DNA of 64,000 nucleotides from the NCBI GenBank assembly GCA_025765615.1, contig JAIVFJ010000154.1:1-64000 (forward strand). The letters run 5' to 3'. The position numbers were made by a program, and so were the translations under genes. The DNA is from Zopfochytrium polystomum (taxonomy: Eukaryota > Chytridiomycota > Chytridiomycetes > Chytridiales > Chytridiaceae). Position 1 is the stretch's first letter, and each line of letters opens with the position of its first letter. Of this stretch, positions 22,404 through 32,879 are shown piece after piece. The notes under the pieces are model-generated. The model did no database searches. It saw nothing but the letters and a program-made list of their open reading frames with translations, and was not told the origin of the DNA.

Positions 22404-23450
22404 TCAGGAGGGTGGAGGAGGAGGAGGAGGAGCCACCAACAACATGTGGCCACCACCCTCGAGCATCGACACGCACCACGCCCTGAACTGCGCTCCCAGA
22501 GCCAAATCTGTGGTCCGCCTTGTCCATGACAACACATCCCCGCCAGTGTCACCGCCATCACCGCCATCACTGCCACCACCACCACCACGTTGCTCGACTA
22601 GCCCCCCCAGCTCGTCGGCCCATTCCCACGGGTCAAACCGCCGCGCGACCCCATCCTCCAGCAGCGCCTCAGCCTCGTCCACCAGCTCTACTTCTGCGTC
22701 CTCGAGGCAGCCCGTTCCCCTAAGCTCGCTCAACGCGTTCCGGCACGAGTCGACCAGCCCCCGCACGCGGTAAATGCTGGCCACGAGCTCGCACGCCCGG
22801 CCGCCCAGGCGCGCGTCAAACACCGCCTCGCCGGCGCGCGCGGCGGCTTCCGCAGACGCGCCATCTGCGGCCCCCTTTCTCGCCGCCACCGCCCACTCCT
22901 TGCACGCAGCCACAAACCCGGCGTGCGCGGCGTGCCCGAGCACGTCATCGACCGCCTTTTCGCGCAGAGACAGCGCCGTCGATACCACATCGGTGTCGCT
23001 TTCGACTCCGCTGCGCTCGTGCCAGACCACGAATCCCGCGTCCCGGGCCACTGTCCGCCCGCACAGGAACGCGTTCGCCGCGGCCCAGTTGAAATCAGAC
23101 CGCCGCGCGAACCGCCGCCCCACCGCGGCCGCCGAGCTGCCGCCGTCGGCCCCCTTTAGTGCAAACTCCGGCGCCGCGTTCAACACCCGCAGGCTCTCGG
23201 CGTCGAACACAATCGTGTTGCCTCCGCGCCGCAAGCTCCCTCGCTCCAGCGAAATGATGCTGCTTCTCGGCTTGGGCGGGGATGGGCGACGCATGGGTGC
23301 TGTGCCGTCCAGCATTGCCGTTAACCGTGCCGGTAGCTGGCGTAGCAAAGCCCGTGCAGCCAAGGTCGACGGCAAAGGTGTCGGGAGCGGCGACGGCTCA
23401 GACGGCGACCGTACCGTCGACGTCGAGGACAACGGAAATCCGTCTGCCGA
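22404..23450 (-). CDS. C-terminal part of the epimerase/glycosyltransferase gene, or separate ORF after an in-frame TAG
   Basis: This open frame (342 residues plus six codons upstream) is in exactly the same reading frame as the 1119-residue frame that ends at TAG 23451-23453, so only one stop codon separates them. It has no convincing own ATG near its start. Features: a P/S-rich linker, then ERGSLRRGGNTIVFDAESLR, a segment RRSDFNWAAANAFLCGR, FVVWHERSGVESDTDVV, and a helical, alanine-rich region ending in an acidic/glycine-rich tail. The GGNT..D..RRSD..WA pattern resembles a module that I recall from multidomain bacterial glycosyltransferases, which would fit continuation of the upstream protein. 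Whether it is translated by readthrough, or the TAG is a sequence error or a recent nonsense mutation, cannot be decided here. Confidence 0.5.
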   Translation of the reverse strand, partial: SADGFPLSSTSTVRSPSEPSPLPTPLPSTLAARALLRQLPARLTAMLDGTAPMRRPSPPKPRSSIISLERGSLRRGGNTIVFDAESLRVLNAAPEFALKGADGGSSAAAVGRRFARRSDFNWAAANAFLCGRTVARDAGFVVWHERSGVESDTDVVSTALSLREKAVDDVLGHAAHAGFVAACKEWAVAARKGAADGASAEAAARAGEAVFDARLGGRACELVASIYRVRGLVDSCRNALSELRGTGCLEDAEVELVDEAEALLEDGVARRFDPWEWADELGGLVEQRGGGGGSDGGDGGDTGGDVLSWTRRTTDLALGAQFRAWCVSMLEGGGHMLLVAPPPPPPPS

Positions 23451-26400
23451 CTACGCCCGGCACGGCCATTCGAGGAACCGGTGCGGCGGATGCGCCACGT
23501 CGTGAAAGTAGTCGCTCCGCGAGACGTTGTCCGTCAGCGGCCTGTGGTAGTAGGCATCAGCGGCCGTACTCGGCCGCTCTTCCCCCGTCGCTGTCTCCGC
23601 GGCCGTGCCCCGCACCTCGGCCACCGCCGCCGCAAGCCAGTGGTGCACGTCGACGAGCTGGCACCGCACCAAGAAAGCTTCGGGTATCGGCGGCGCGCCC
23701 TCCGTCGCGCCGAGCAGCACCGCCACGTCCGGATGCGTCGCGCGGATCCGAAGGACCCGGTCCAGCATCTGGATTCCGTTGCGTTCGCCGTGGCGGCTGC
23801 CGAGGCGCTTGTCGTCGTCTAGTATCCAAACAATGCCACCTGGTGTTGACGACAGGATCTTGTGCAGGTGGAGCTGCAGCACGGTGCGTGCCTCGGCGAT
23901 CGACATGCGCGTGTCCCGCCCGACTCGGATCCACGAGGGGATGGCTGAGTCTGATTTCATTTGCAGCTGTTCCTCTATGGAAAGCACGCTGATGGACATG
24001 GTGGCTCGCGCATTGGGGCGACTATCCGCAGTGTGCAGCAACCGCTCAAACTCTTCCAGTGCAGTCTCACGCGACAAGACTCTCTCGACGGAGCCACCGT
24101 TCTCCAACACGACAATCTGCAGACGAAAGTCCAGCTTGGTGAACTGTGCGCGGACCTGTCCAAAGAGGCACGACAGATCGCCAAAAAGATTACGGGCTCC
24201 GAGCGGAAAGCTCGAGTCGGTAATGAAGCCAACAGTCAGGTCTACCCGCGAAGACTTTGCAAGATTCGACAGCTCATCCTCTCCGTTAATTTGGTCTGCC
24301 TCTGCAATCTGCGGTGCGGTGGCAGCTTCGATAGCAGGTTCCGCGCAGAGTCGACCGTCGTCGTATGCTTCCGGTTTCCATCCAAACCTCTCCGACGACG
24401 CTTCCAGAAACCGCCGCTCAACCTCTTTGCTCATCCACGGCCGATACTTTTCGTAAAACCGACTGCACCCGGTCGCTTTCGCCTGGCTCCCGGGCGTCGA
24501 CAGGCGCGGCCGGTCTGCGTCAGCGTAATGGTGCACCGTGTGCACCCCCGTCGAGGCAAACCGCACCCTTCGCCCGAGCGCGCCGATGCGCAGGAGAATG
24601 TCGCGGTCAGTGGTGGAGGGCAGGTTCTCGTCAAACATCCCCGCCGCCATAAAGACGTCCATGAGACGACCAAAGAGATTGCTGCCCTGGATGTGGCAGT
24701 TCTTGACCAGCAGCTCGTGAGCCTCGGGGAACGCAGCCGGAATCGTTTGCCGGCACGGCTCGGCACCGTCCGCGTCTCGCTCGTGTCGAATCAGCCCGGA
24801 AACAACCATATCCGCACCGGGCAGTACCGCCATGGCGTCCTCACACCGCTCGAGGTGCGTCGGGTCCCATGCGTCGTCGTCGTCCAAGATCGCAACCACA
24901 ACATCCGACAGCAGTTCTGCAGCCGCCTCCGCCCCCGCCCCGGCCGCTGCCATCCGCCCTCGCGCGACGTGCAGCAGTCCGGCATTCCACGCCCCCGCCG
25001 CCCCGCGGCTCCTCCAGTTCGCAATGCATTCTACCTCGGGAACCCCGGCAACCGCCGCCCGCACCGCGCGCCCAAGCGCCGCGACTGCCGCCGCGGCCGG
25101 GTCCTCCGCACCGTCGGCGACCACCACCACCGCGTCCGCCCGCCGAGTCTGCGCCGCCACCGACGCCAGTGCCCGCTCGCACAGCAGCCGCGCCCGCGCC
25201 CGCGTGTCCCCCTCATCCTCCGCCGTACCAGCAGCAGCTGCAGTCGTCGCGACGACCACGGCGAGAAATGTCCGCCGCCGCCGCCGCGCGACAAAGCCCG
25301 CCGCCACACGGGCCAACCCGGTCGCAACCGGCGTCGCCATCGCCGCACCGAGCGCCCGTACCTTGCCCGCGTCCGCCCACGTCCGCGACAGGTCGCAGCC
25401 ACCCGCTGTCGCCGAAGGTAACTGCCGCACTCGCGCCGGCCGCCCGAGCAGGCCCTCGATCCGCGCGAGCACCTCGCCGACCGCCGTCTCGCGGCCGGTC
25501 CCGACGTTCCAGACGGTCAGCGGCGGTGGTGGTCCCAGCGTGTACCCCGACCCCGAAAGCGACGGTGGCCGCGCGGCCAGCACGACGCGCACGACGGCGT
25601 CGACGGCGTCCTCAACAAACGTAAAATCGCGAGAGTGCGCCAGCGCGTCGCCAAAGACCTGCACGTGCGCGCCGGCCTCTACGCGGGCCGCGAACGCCGC
25701 GGGCGCCATGTCGGGGCGGCCCGCGGGGCCGTAGACCGAGAAGAAGCGCAAGACCGAGACGGCGACGGCGTCGACCGTCTTGCTTGTTATTGCGGTCGCG
25801 ATGGCGGCCGAGAGCTGCTCGACGCGGAGTTTCTGCCGCGCGTACTCGGACGCCGGGCGCGGAGGCGTGGACGCCTCGTTGCAGGGCTGTTGGGTGGCGG
25901 CGGCCACGTCGCCGTAGACGGTCGACGAGGACGCGACGACGAGGTGGACGAGCTGTCCAGCGGCGGCGGTAAGGTGCGCGAGGAAGGCCTCGTAGACGGT
26001 CACGTTGGCGCGGTACGACTCGGCCGGGTGGGACTCGCAGAAGCGGACGTTTGGCTGCGCGGCAAAGTGCAGGACGACCGTTGGCGATGGGGCGGCCGCG
26101 GCGAGGATGCGCGGCACAGCGACGGGGTCCGCGATGTCGGCGCGGTGGAAGTGGAAGCGCGGGGTGCTGCGGAGGAGCGAGGCTACGCGCTCGTGCTTGA
26201 GCGAGACGTCGTAAAAGGGGGAGAGGTTGTCGATGCCGACGACCGTGGCGTGTGGGAGCTCTTGCAGGATGCGGTGGGCGCTGTGGCTGCCGATGAAACC
26301 CGCGACGCCGGTGATGAGGATAGTGCAGGGGTCGAGCTGGCGCCATGCCTGTTGTTGTGACAATGCGGTGTTGTCAGTTGGAGGACTGTTATGGAAGGCC

Positions 26401-26525
26401 CAAAAAAAGCACAGTCGTACCTCTGCGTTTACGGGAAAGGTCGCTGCGGCGTGGTACGGTGCGGGATCGGAGCTATCGCAATCCGCAACCGCCACGGCTG
26501 GTAGCGTTGGCGTCATCTCCTCCAT
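23451..26525 (-). CDS. Fusion: sugar-nucleotide epimerase (SDR) + GT2-like glycosyltransferase + second GT-like domain
   Basis: Start proposed at ATG 26523-26525 (MEEMTPTLPAV); one 75-base intron (about 26428-26354, GT..AG) precedes ITGVAGFIGSH. The SDR domain has that Rossmann motif, HFAAQPNVRF, the serine block SSSTVYGDV, the Y-x-x-x-K in EYARQKLRVE, RFFSVYGPAGRPDMA and SRDFTFVEDAV: an extended SDR of the UDP-glucuronate/UDP-galactose 4-epimerase type. Next comes a GT-A fold: SRGAAGAWNAG, the metal-binding VAILDDDDAWDPTHLE and a STTDRDILLRIG acceptor segment. A third region starting at VDLTVGFITDSSFPLGARN has its own acidic motif WILDDDKRLG. The frame ends at a TAG, then continues open in frame (separate entry). 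A three-domain order like this suggests synthesis and transfer of a sugar by one chain; horizontal origin from bacteria is possible. Domain calls good, role unknown. Confidence 0.8.
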   Translation of the reverse strand: MEEMTPTLPAVAVADCDSSDPAPYHAAATFPVNAEVRLCFFWAFHNSPPTDNTALSQQQAWRQLDPCTILITGVAGFIGSHSAHRILQELPHATVVGIDNLSPFYDVSLKHERVASLLRSTPRFHFHRADIADPVAVPRILAAAAPSPTVVLHFAAQPNVRFCESHPAESYRANVTVYEAFLAHLTAAAGQLVHLVVASSSTVYGDVAAATQQPCNEASTPPRPASEYARQKLRVEQLSAAIATAITSKTVDAVAVSVLRFFSVYGPAGRPDMAPAAFAARVEAGAHVQVFGDALAHSRDFTFVEDAVDAVVRVVLAARPPSLSGSGYTLGPPPPLTVWNVGTGRETAVGEVLARIEGLLGRPARVRQLPSATAGGCDLSRTWADAGKVRALGAAMATPVATGLARVAAGFVARRRRRTFLAVVVATTAAAAGTAEDEGDTRARARLLCERALASVAAQTRRADAVVVVADGAEDPAAAAVAALGRAVRAAVAGVPEVECIANWRSRGAAGAWNAGLLHVARGRMAAAGAGAEAAAELLSDVVVAILDDDDAWDPTHLERCEDAMAVLPGADMVVSGLIRHERDADGAEPCRQTIPAAFPEAHELLVKNCHIQGSNLFGRLMDVFMAAGMFDENLPSTTDRDILLRIGALGRRVRFASTGVHTVHHYADADRPRLSTPGSQAKATGCSRFYEKYRPWMSKEVERRFLEASSERFGWKPEAYDDGRLCAEPAIEAATAPQIAEADQINGEDELSNLAKSSRVDLTVGFITDSSFPLGARNLFGDLSCLFGQVRAQFTKLDFRLQIVVLENGGSVERVLSRETALEEFERLLHTADSRPNARATMSISVLSIEEQLQMKSDSAIPSWIRVGRDTRMSIAEARTVLQLHLHKILSSTPGGIVWILDDDKRLGSRHGERNGIQMLDRVLRIRATHPDVAVLLGATEGAPPIPEAFLVRCQLVDVHHWLAAAVAEVRGTAAETATGEERPSTAADAYYHRPLTDNVSRSDYFHDVAHPPHRFLEWPCRA

Positions 26526-26651
26526 CTTCTTCTTTGCTTTACCCTGCTTATTCTTTTTCTTCTTCGTCTTCTTCTTGGCGCCCTCTTTTTCGAGGAAGCA
26601 GGCGGACTGGAAAGAAGAGAGAGACAGAAAAAAAAGGAGAGAGAGAGAGAT

Positions 26652-26696
<45 letters not shown>

Positions 26697-26858
26697 GAAG
26701 GCGCCACAGTGACAGCGACACAGCGAGGGGTGGCTCTCCGGATGGCCCCTGTGTTGGCCCTCGACCGTCTCATTCCAATTCCCCCCAACCACGTGACTGA
26801 CTGCTCCCAAAAATCAAAACCGACAAGAAAAAAAGGTTTAAAAAGATCAAGAACAACA
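26526..26858. promoter_or_regulatory. Divergent promoter between fusion gene and M20 peptidase, with (GA)n and E-box
   Basis: The spacing between the two ATGs is 333 bases. A (GA)n tract runs from about 26636 to 26692, and a CACGTG core sits at 26790-26795. No gene is seen. Confidence 0.5.
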
Positions 26859-27989
26859 ATGAACCCAACGGCACCAGCAGCAGCAGTGCTAGCCGGCGAC
26901 CAAGGCGAAGGACGCAGGCGTGAGAGCGAGCAGCAGCGCCTGCGGCTCTGGACTAGCGAGTCCCACGACGCGTGGCTCCGTCTCCTGGGAGACGCTCTGC
27001 GCTTGCGTCCCTGCGCGGCCGGGAGCAGTGCCGGCCCGGGCGGCGATGCTTCAACCGCTGCCCCGGACGGCTTGAAAAAGCTGTCCATCCTCATCGAGTC
27101 CCTCCTCGCCGCCCGCGGCTTCACCGTCCGCCGCATCTCTCCAGACCCGCTCCAGTACCCACTGGCAGCCTCGGCCGACATTCTCGTCGCCACTCGCCCG
27201 CCCCGCCGCGACGGCGCCGTCTGCAGCGATGGACACTGGGTCGGCCTCATTGGCCACTACGACGTCGAAACGGTCGACCGCAGTAGGTCCGAAGGCCCGC
27301 CCTCAAATGGATGGAGCACTCCGGACCCGTGGACGCCGACCGAGCGCGACGGCCGAGTGTACGCCCGCGGGGTCGCCGACAACCTCGGCCCGCTGCTGCA
27401 GCGCATCCTCCTCATCCCGCCCGAAGACGCGGCTCAACGCGACGGCGCCGGCGCCGCCACCCCCCCTTCGACTGCGCAGCAGCTGGCCAACACCGCCCCG
27501 GGCCTTCTCTGGCTCCTCCACGGTGAAGAGGAGACCGCCGGCCGCTTCCCGCACGCCGTGTACCCCGCGCTTGCGGCTGACCCGTCGCACCCGCGCCCGC
27601 TGCTCTGGCTCGAAGAAACCGGGTACTTTGCCACCCGCGACGGCGTCGCCGGCCCCCAGCGGGTCCTGGCGATGCCACCGGTCGGGGGCGCTTGTGAAAC
27701 GTCGGGCGTCCTCCCCGCCGTCCTCGACGCGGTCGCCGCGGCTGGAGCGGCGGGCGGACTCGTTGTCGAGGAGCGGTACCTGAACAAGGCATTTGGGACC
27801 GCCGCGTGCCCGGGGTTGACGCATGTCGTCGGCCCGGCGCGAGCGGAGGGACGCGCCGCGTATATTGCAATCGGACCGAACGATAAGATGGCAAACATAC
27901 ACGGGGTTGATGAGTCCCTTAGGCTCGACTGTCTTGCCGTCGCGGCGGAGCAGTTTGCGGCAGTGCTTGAAGCCGTTGCAAAGTGTTGA
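26859..27989 (+). CDS. M20-family metallopeptidase/deacylase
   Basis: Single exon, about 376 residues from the ATG at 26859, which follows an A-rich leader. M20 enzymes are two-zinc amidohydrolases cleaving peptides or N-acyl amino acids. Seen: GLIGHYDVETVD (first zinc His and the catalytic-loop Asp), RVYARGVADNLGPLLQ (bridging Asp in the ADN), LWLLHGEEETAG (general base and zinc Glu pair) and LLWLEETGYFATRDG. A late His for the second zinc may be the one in MANIHGVDES near the end. The dimerisation lid is short compared with typical 450-residue members. No introns, high GC; a bacterial origin is possible but not shown. It is divergent from the epimerase/glycosyltransferase gene. Substrate unknown. 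Confidence 0.82.
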   Translation: MNPTAPAAAVLAGDQGEGRRRESEQQRLRLWTSESHDAWLRLLGDALRLRPCAAGSSAGPGGDASTAAPDGLKKLSILIESLLAARGFTVRRISPDPLQYPLAASADILVATRPPRRDGAVCSDGHWVGLIGHYDVETVDRSRSEGPPSNGWSTPDPWTPTERDGRVYARGVADNLGPLLQRILLIPPEDAAQRDGAGAATPPSTAQQLANTAPGLLWLLHGEEETAGRFPHAVYPALAADPSHPRPLLWLEETGYFATRDGVAGPQRVLAMPPVGGACETSGVLPAVLDAVAAAGAAGGLVVEERYLNKAFGTAACPGLTHVVGPARAEGRAAYIAIGPNDKMANIHGVDESLRLDCLAVAAEQFAAVLEAVAKC

Positions 27990-28122
27990 AGAGAGTCCTG
28001 CCTGATTGCTGTGTGGAACAACGTGAAAGAGAGCGCGAGAATGAAAGCAGTAATTGAATTACTCGGGGCTTTGACATTTTTTTGGTTTATTTCTTCTGCG
28101 CATCCTCCAGGCCAATTTTTCA

Positions 28123-30058
28123 TCACATTCGCTTGAAAAGATTCCGATCCTCGAGCAACCTGACCACAAGAACGAGGGCAGAGGCTACAAGGGTGACACC
28201 GCCGGCATAGTAAATGGTAGCCGCGAATCCACCCGACGTGTCCTTTATATACGCGGCGAGCGGTGCCCCGACCAAGTTGCCGATCGAACTTAACGAGTAC
28301 AAGGTGCCGACTACGCTGGGAAGGCGCCGGACCCCAAATATGGACGCCAGCGTAACAGGAAACAACGAGATGAAGCCGCCTCCGACGAACTGGAATGCCA
28401 AAAATGAAAAACGACGACAAAGGGGTTTAGTCAGTGACACGAGGTCGAAGAAGCGACGGCGGCTTGCAAACGAACCCCATTCACTATTGCAAACAGAACC
28501 AGCACGGGCAGAGACCCAGCAGTGTTCCACAACCCAAACAGCGACGCGGCGCTAAAAAATGTGCACAACATGAGGCTGTTGAGGCTCCCTAGCAAGCCGT
28601 CCGCGCCGAGCCCGAGCAGCACCCGCCCGAGGGCGGAAGAACCGTTGTAGACGGACAGCACGGCGGACCCCGTCGCCAGCGGGAGCCCCAGCCGCTCCTC
28701 GGCAAACTGCGGGAGGAAATAGATGGGCACGAGTTGGGCGAACGTGAGGCAAAAGTCGGTGCCGACGAGGAGGAAGAAGCGAATGTCTTTGAAGATGGTG
28801 AAGTCGGCTTTGGAGTTTGGAGCCGGCGGGATGCGCGACTCGAGGAGGGGGTTGACAGCTAGAAGACTGACTTTTTTTTTTTTTTTTTTTTTTCCGGGAC
28901 GGAAGACGTTGGGTGAGGGCACGAAATTCTTCTAAAACGTTTGTGGTAAACTAACCGAGAGCAAATATGGCCGTAATGCGCATGGTCCATTGGAACCCGA
29001 GCGCGTCCAGCATCTTTGTGGTCACCAAGGCGACGACGAGTCCGCCAATGCCGCTCCCGGCGACGGCGGTCCCCGTTGCCAGTCCCCGCCTTTTCGAGAA
29101 ATACTGCGGCGGAACAGACACTGCAGGAAAGTAGATAATGGACGCTCCGAGACCGAAAAGTACTCCTTGCGTCAGGAAGAGGTGCCATACTTTGCTTGAA
29201 AATGAGGCTAGAATGAGCCCCAACTGTAAAGTGTGGAGCAGTCTTGAGTGAACAAGATTCCGCTCGCCGGAGGAACAAATGCAAAGGGCAATTGAAATCA
29301 ATGGCTCTCACGAAGAGGATCAGCGTGCCGATGAAAATCATGCGACGGAATCCAAAGCGCTCGGCGAGTCGACCCGACACGATACCGAATGCAGGAAGCA
29401 GCGCGGCACCAACCGTCCCAATGAACGAAACAACTGACGACGAGGCCAACTGAGGGTGGAGAGACGACGCAAGCACAGCGTAAATAAGATGGTTTTTGAC
29501 CTAGTGGAGAGATCCCCAGAAACGTATAATGAAGAAAATTAAACAAGGAGGATGCCACACTCACATTTTCCGAAACGAAATACGACTTTTGATTGCAGCG
29601 CAGGCACGGCGACACGACGGTTAAAAGAAAGTGAAATAAATCAAAAATTGGCAAAAACGTTGCTCTCCAGGGCCTTCAATCACCTGGAAGACGCCAAACG
29701 AGTACATGATGCCCAACACGACAAAGTGCACGACAAACGACGCAAACACGACCAGCCACGCGCGGGCGCCGCCGTCCGGCGGGTCGTCGATGCCGTCGGA
29801 CGGGCCGACGCCGGTCTCATCGAGGTCGACGAATGCCGCCGGCGGTGGCTTCTCGACGAGGGTTTGTGGAGCGGCTGAGCCGGCGAGACCTGTCGCGGTT
29901 TGCTCTGGTGCGGGTGGCGGCGGCGTCAGCGGTAAGGGCTGCTGCGTCGTCTTTGGCGCGGCCGGATGGTCCGCGTCGGCGCGGTCGGCCGCCGCGGCCG
30001 CCGCCAGTTGCATCAGCGGGCGGGAGGCTCCAGGGGCTGTTGGCGTCGAGTGATCCAT
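28123..30058 (-). CDS. MFS transporter, monocarboxylate porter (MCT/MCH-like) family
   Basis: Five exons on the minus strand; about 500 residues. The N-terminal tail (MDHSTPTAPG..) is long and P/A-rich, then the family signature DPPDGGARAWLVVFASFVVHFVVLGIMYSFGVFQ. Further helices: SFIGTVGAALLPAFGIVSGRLAERFGFRRM, the GLGASIIYFPAVSVPPQYFSKRRGLATG block that is a hallmark of fungal MCTs, and in the last exons GRVLLGLGADGLLG, FISLFPVTLASIFG and GTLYSLSSIGNLVGAPL. It ends EDRNLFKRM. Introns lie near 29690-29486, 29313-29224, 28957-28890 and 28470-28400. Such carriers move monocarboxylates, riboflavin or other small acids; the substrate cannot be told. A perfect 16-base palindrome lies 59 bases upstream. 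Confidence 0.87.
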
Positions 30059-30116
30059 CTGTGTGCGGGAAAACCATTTTGTCCGGGGTTGGTAATATAA
30101 TGTGTGGCGGTGCCAC

Positions 30117-30132
30117 CCCGGCACGTGCCGGG
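30117..30132. promoter_or_regulatory. 16-base perfect palindrome with E-box core upstream of MCT-like gene
   Basis: CCCGGCACGTGCCGGG is its own reverse complement and is centred on CACGTG. It lies 59-74 bases before the MCT-like start codon, in the position of a core promoter or operator. A dimeric bHLH factor is the natural candidate reader. Chance palindromes of this length are rare. Confidence 0.5.
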
Positions 30133-30366
30133 ATTCGGCCGCTCGGGGAATTGTCATTTTCCGACCCGCACGACACCAAATAAATATTACGCCTGCGGCA
30201 TATGCGTGCAGTGTCTGTCAACCAGCAGCGTAATCCGGGTGTATTTATTTATTGATAAGAACTACTGTAGAACAAGGAGAAGGAGAAAATACGCGTTGCT
30301 TTTGTGTCCTTGGAGGAGTCGCTAACTGCTTTGGAATCCTGACACACCATCTATCTAATCGACCCA

Positions 30367-31995
30367 CTAGACGTCAGTCTTTGCAACACTGATCGAAGCG
30401 CGCGTCGTGGACGACTCGCCGACTCTGGAACTTTTTCCTGTCGTTACCGTAGACGAAGAGCCGCCCTTCAAAGACGCGACGAGCTTGCGGACGCGATCGG
30501 CATCAGTCAGGAGAACCATAAACATGATGCATGGTGAAGCCGAGAAGAAAACCCTGATGGAAGTGAACGGAACGTGAAACCGTTTTTAGACGCCATATCG
30601 GTAGCCTCGCGACAAACCATGCTGTTCAAGAAGAGAAGTGGGAGAGGATTTATTGACCGATTAGTTTCGTCAGAGATAACGGGGCAGACAATCAGAGTTT
30701 TCGTACCTTCTTGGGTTGAGAACGCGAACCCTCCTTATTGAATGCAGCATTGCAATGGTTGGTTTTTTTAATAATCAACGAAAGTCAGAAAGAACACCGA
30801 AAGAAAGGACGAAACGACATTACCAGCGGTGAAGTAAAACAGAAAAACAGATCCAGAGTAGCAAATACAGCGAAAGCCCATGTCCAAATAATCCAAAACA
30901 GTCGGATTGTGTTTGTTGATTTGGGCCATGGTGGTGATGATCTTGATTTGCGACGCGAAAAAGAAGATCGTGTCAACAGTCACAACGTAGACGATCACAG
31001 TAATCGACGTTTTCTGTTCATTTGGGTCCGGGATCATGCCTCCAGTGGCCTTTCATCAAGGAGGAGCCGTTTATCAGGTTGTTCTGACAGCCTAGCACAA
31101 ACCTTCAAGTTGTTTCCAAACAATGTAGCATCTGCGGGTTTGGTTATACTGTAAGTACACGACATAGCTGGGCGGGAATAATCTCACCAGTCCTGCCACG
31201 CATCGAAGAAAAAAAGTATTCGTTGAAGGCTTCAGTTTCGGTCTTCAAACAGGGGGAGAAGCAGGCAACTCACATGTTGATTGCAAATTCAATCGCAGCA
31301 AAAATCGCCGAAAAAATCCAAAGGCGGTCTTGTTTGAGCGGGAAGAGCAGAACCAACCCTCGGTACGTTGTATGGTACGTCAAAGCGGAAAACTACGAGG
31401 AATCAGTGATGGTGCAGAATACCAAAGCAAAGGTGCTGATGAAAGTTCCTTACAAGAACAGCAAACGAATCTGAGATGATGGATATAATTAGCAAGAAGG
31501 GCAACCAAAGCGGGCAGTCTTGGTCTAATTCAACTTACACAAATTTAAAAATTGCCAGTTCAGAATGTCCATAATATTGCTCGGGGTAGCTGTCAGCAGC
31601 AGTCGATGTATGACCGCGCTAACAAGGCTACCGATCCCGAAGAATAGAATCGCGATCCAAAGTGAGTAGGCCATATGCTTGGATTCTATTTTGCTGATCT
31701 GCTCGCGAAAACAGGTTGCCTGTACAAACAGAGCTTGCTGAGAAGCAGATCTCGGTGATCACATTGAGAGTGCGCGAGAAAAGACGCGATGGTCGCGTCG
31801 AGCACGCTTAGGGAGTTGCTTCTGAAGCAAAAGGTCGCGTGGCAACGAATGGTTGTACTTACGACAGCAAGGCTTAGTAAGGTGCCGGCCAACGACTGAT
31901 TACTGATGCTCCTGTTGTGTGAGGTGAGAAAAGGGACGCGGAGGGCCACGTAGAGCGCGGTGAACTAGAGAGACGTGATTCCGTACTAACAGGAA
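30367..31995 (-). CDS. Putative multi-exon polytopic membrane protein of unknown family
   Basis: Many short exons on the minus strand fit GT..AG borders. Pieces seen in order: TALYVALRVPFLT..SLAGTLLSLAV (about 31960-31862); TCFREQISKIESKHMAYSLWIAILFFGIGSL.. (about 31716-31540); a micro-exon IRLLFL (about 31476-31459); FSALTYHTTYRGLVLLFPLKQ..IFAAIEFAINM (about 31387-31274); SITVIVYVVTVDTIFFFASQIKI..SVFLFYFTA (about 31040-30830); and a last exon VFFSASPCIMFMVLLTDADRVRKLV ending at stop 30367-30369 with an S/T-rich tail. Each larger exon holds one or two hydrophobic helices, so a receptor-like or transporter-like membrane protein with about seven helices is inferred. The true start was not found, and some exon borders are guesses. 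I do not recognise the family. Confidence 0.5.
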
Positions 31996-32879
31996 GTCGG
32001 GCATTTTGATCGCGTCACTCAAATTTTTTTTTTCCCCTTTCCACCTCTTGTTTTTACAATTGCAATTATTCAGCCATCTCTGACGAGTCTTGTCAATTCC
32101 GCTTGGGAAGGTTGCGACACCTGTCACGCTCGGAATCACTTACTTTTCTTCCCGACCTCCAACACGAAGTCGTCGAATCCGCTTCGCTGTCTACTCATCC
32201 GTTATCTGCCACCATCACCCGTTCGCGGCCAGGTGCCGCTGTGCTGGCCGTTCGTCGGGCGGGGGCTATCTCGAGCATGTGGATATCCTTTGCATATGCG
32301 TGAGGTGGATTTCGTGAATCTCTCGACAGGCGGGCAGGTAGTAGTGTCGACCTCGCCCGTCGGAGAGCGAATGTAAAGACTCATTAATTAATTCGGCTTT
32401 GGGTTTGCGTGAAATACGAAAGTAGCGGAAACTGCGCAGTCTCGTCTCCATCTGTTGTTTCCTCCTTTTTTTTCCCCTTACTGATGCCGCTCGGCACATT
32501 GTCACAAGAGCTTAGCCTAAAAAATTTGCCACCAGTCTTCGGCCCAACTGCTTCCAAAATTCCTCTTTCGTTCGTTCACGGCACCCGCGACAGGGTTTAG
32601 CGTACGAGCGAGTTTTCAATCCAAATTCAGGATCTTGCGATCTCTGACTCTCCTTTCGTTTCTTCCAAATTGGGCCGGCGTTGGCAAAATGAAAACACTG
32701 AGTCAAAGATAAAATTGCCTTTTTTTTCCTATTTTTTTTTCGAAAACACGCAAAATCTCTAAAAAGCTACCAGAAAATTGCAATCTCCACGACACGCCCT
32801 CTAATTGTTCATATTCATACTTTTACTTCGACCTTGGATCCAAGGGAGGCTGGCTCCTGCCCTACGGATGCTTTCGTAT

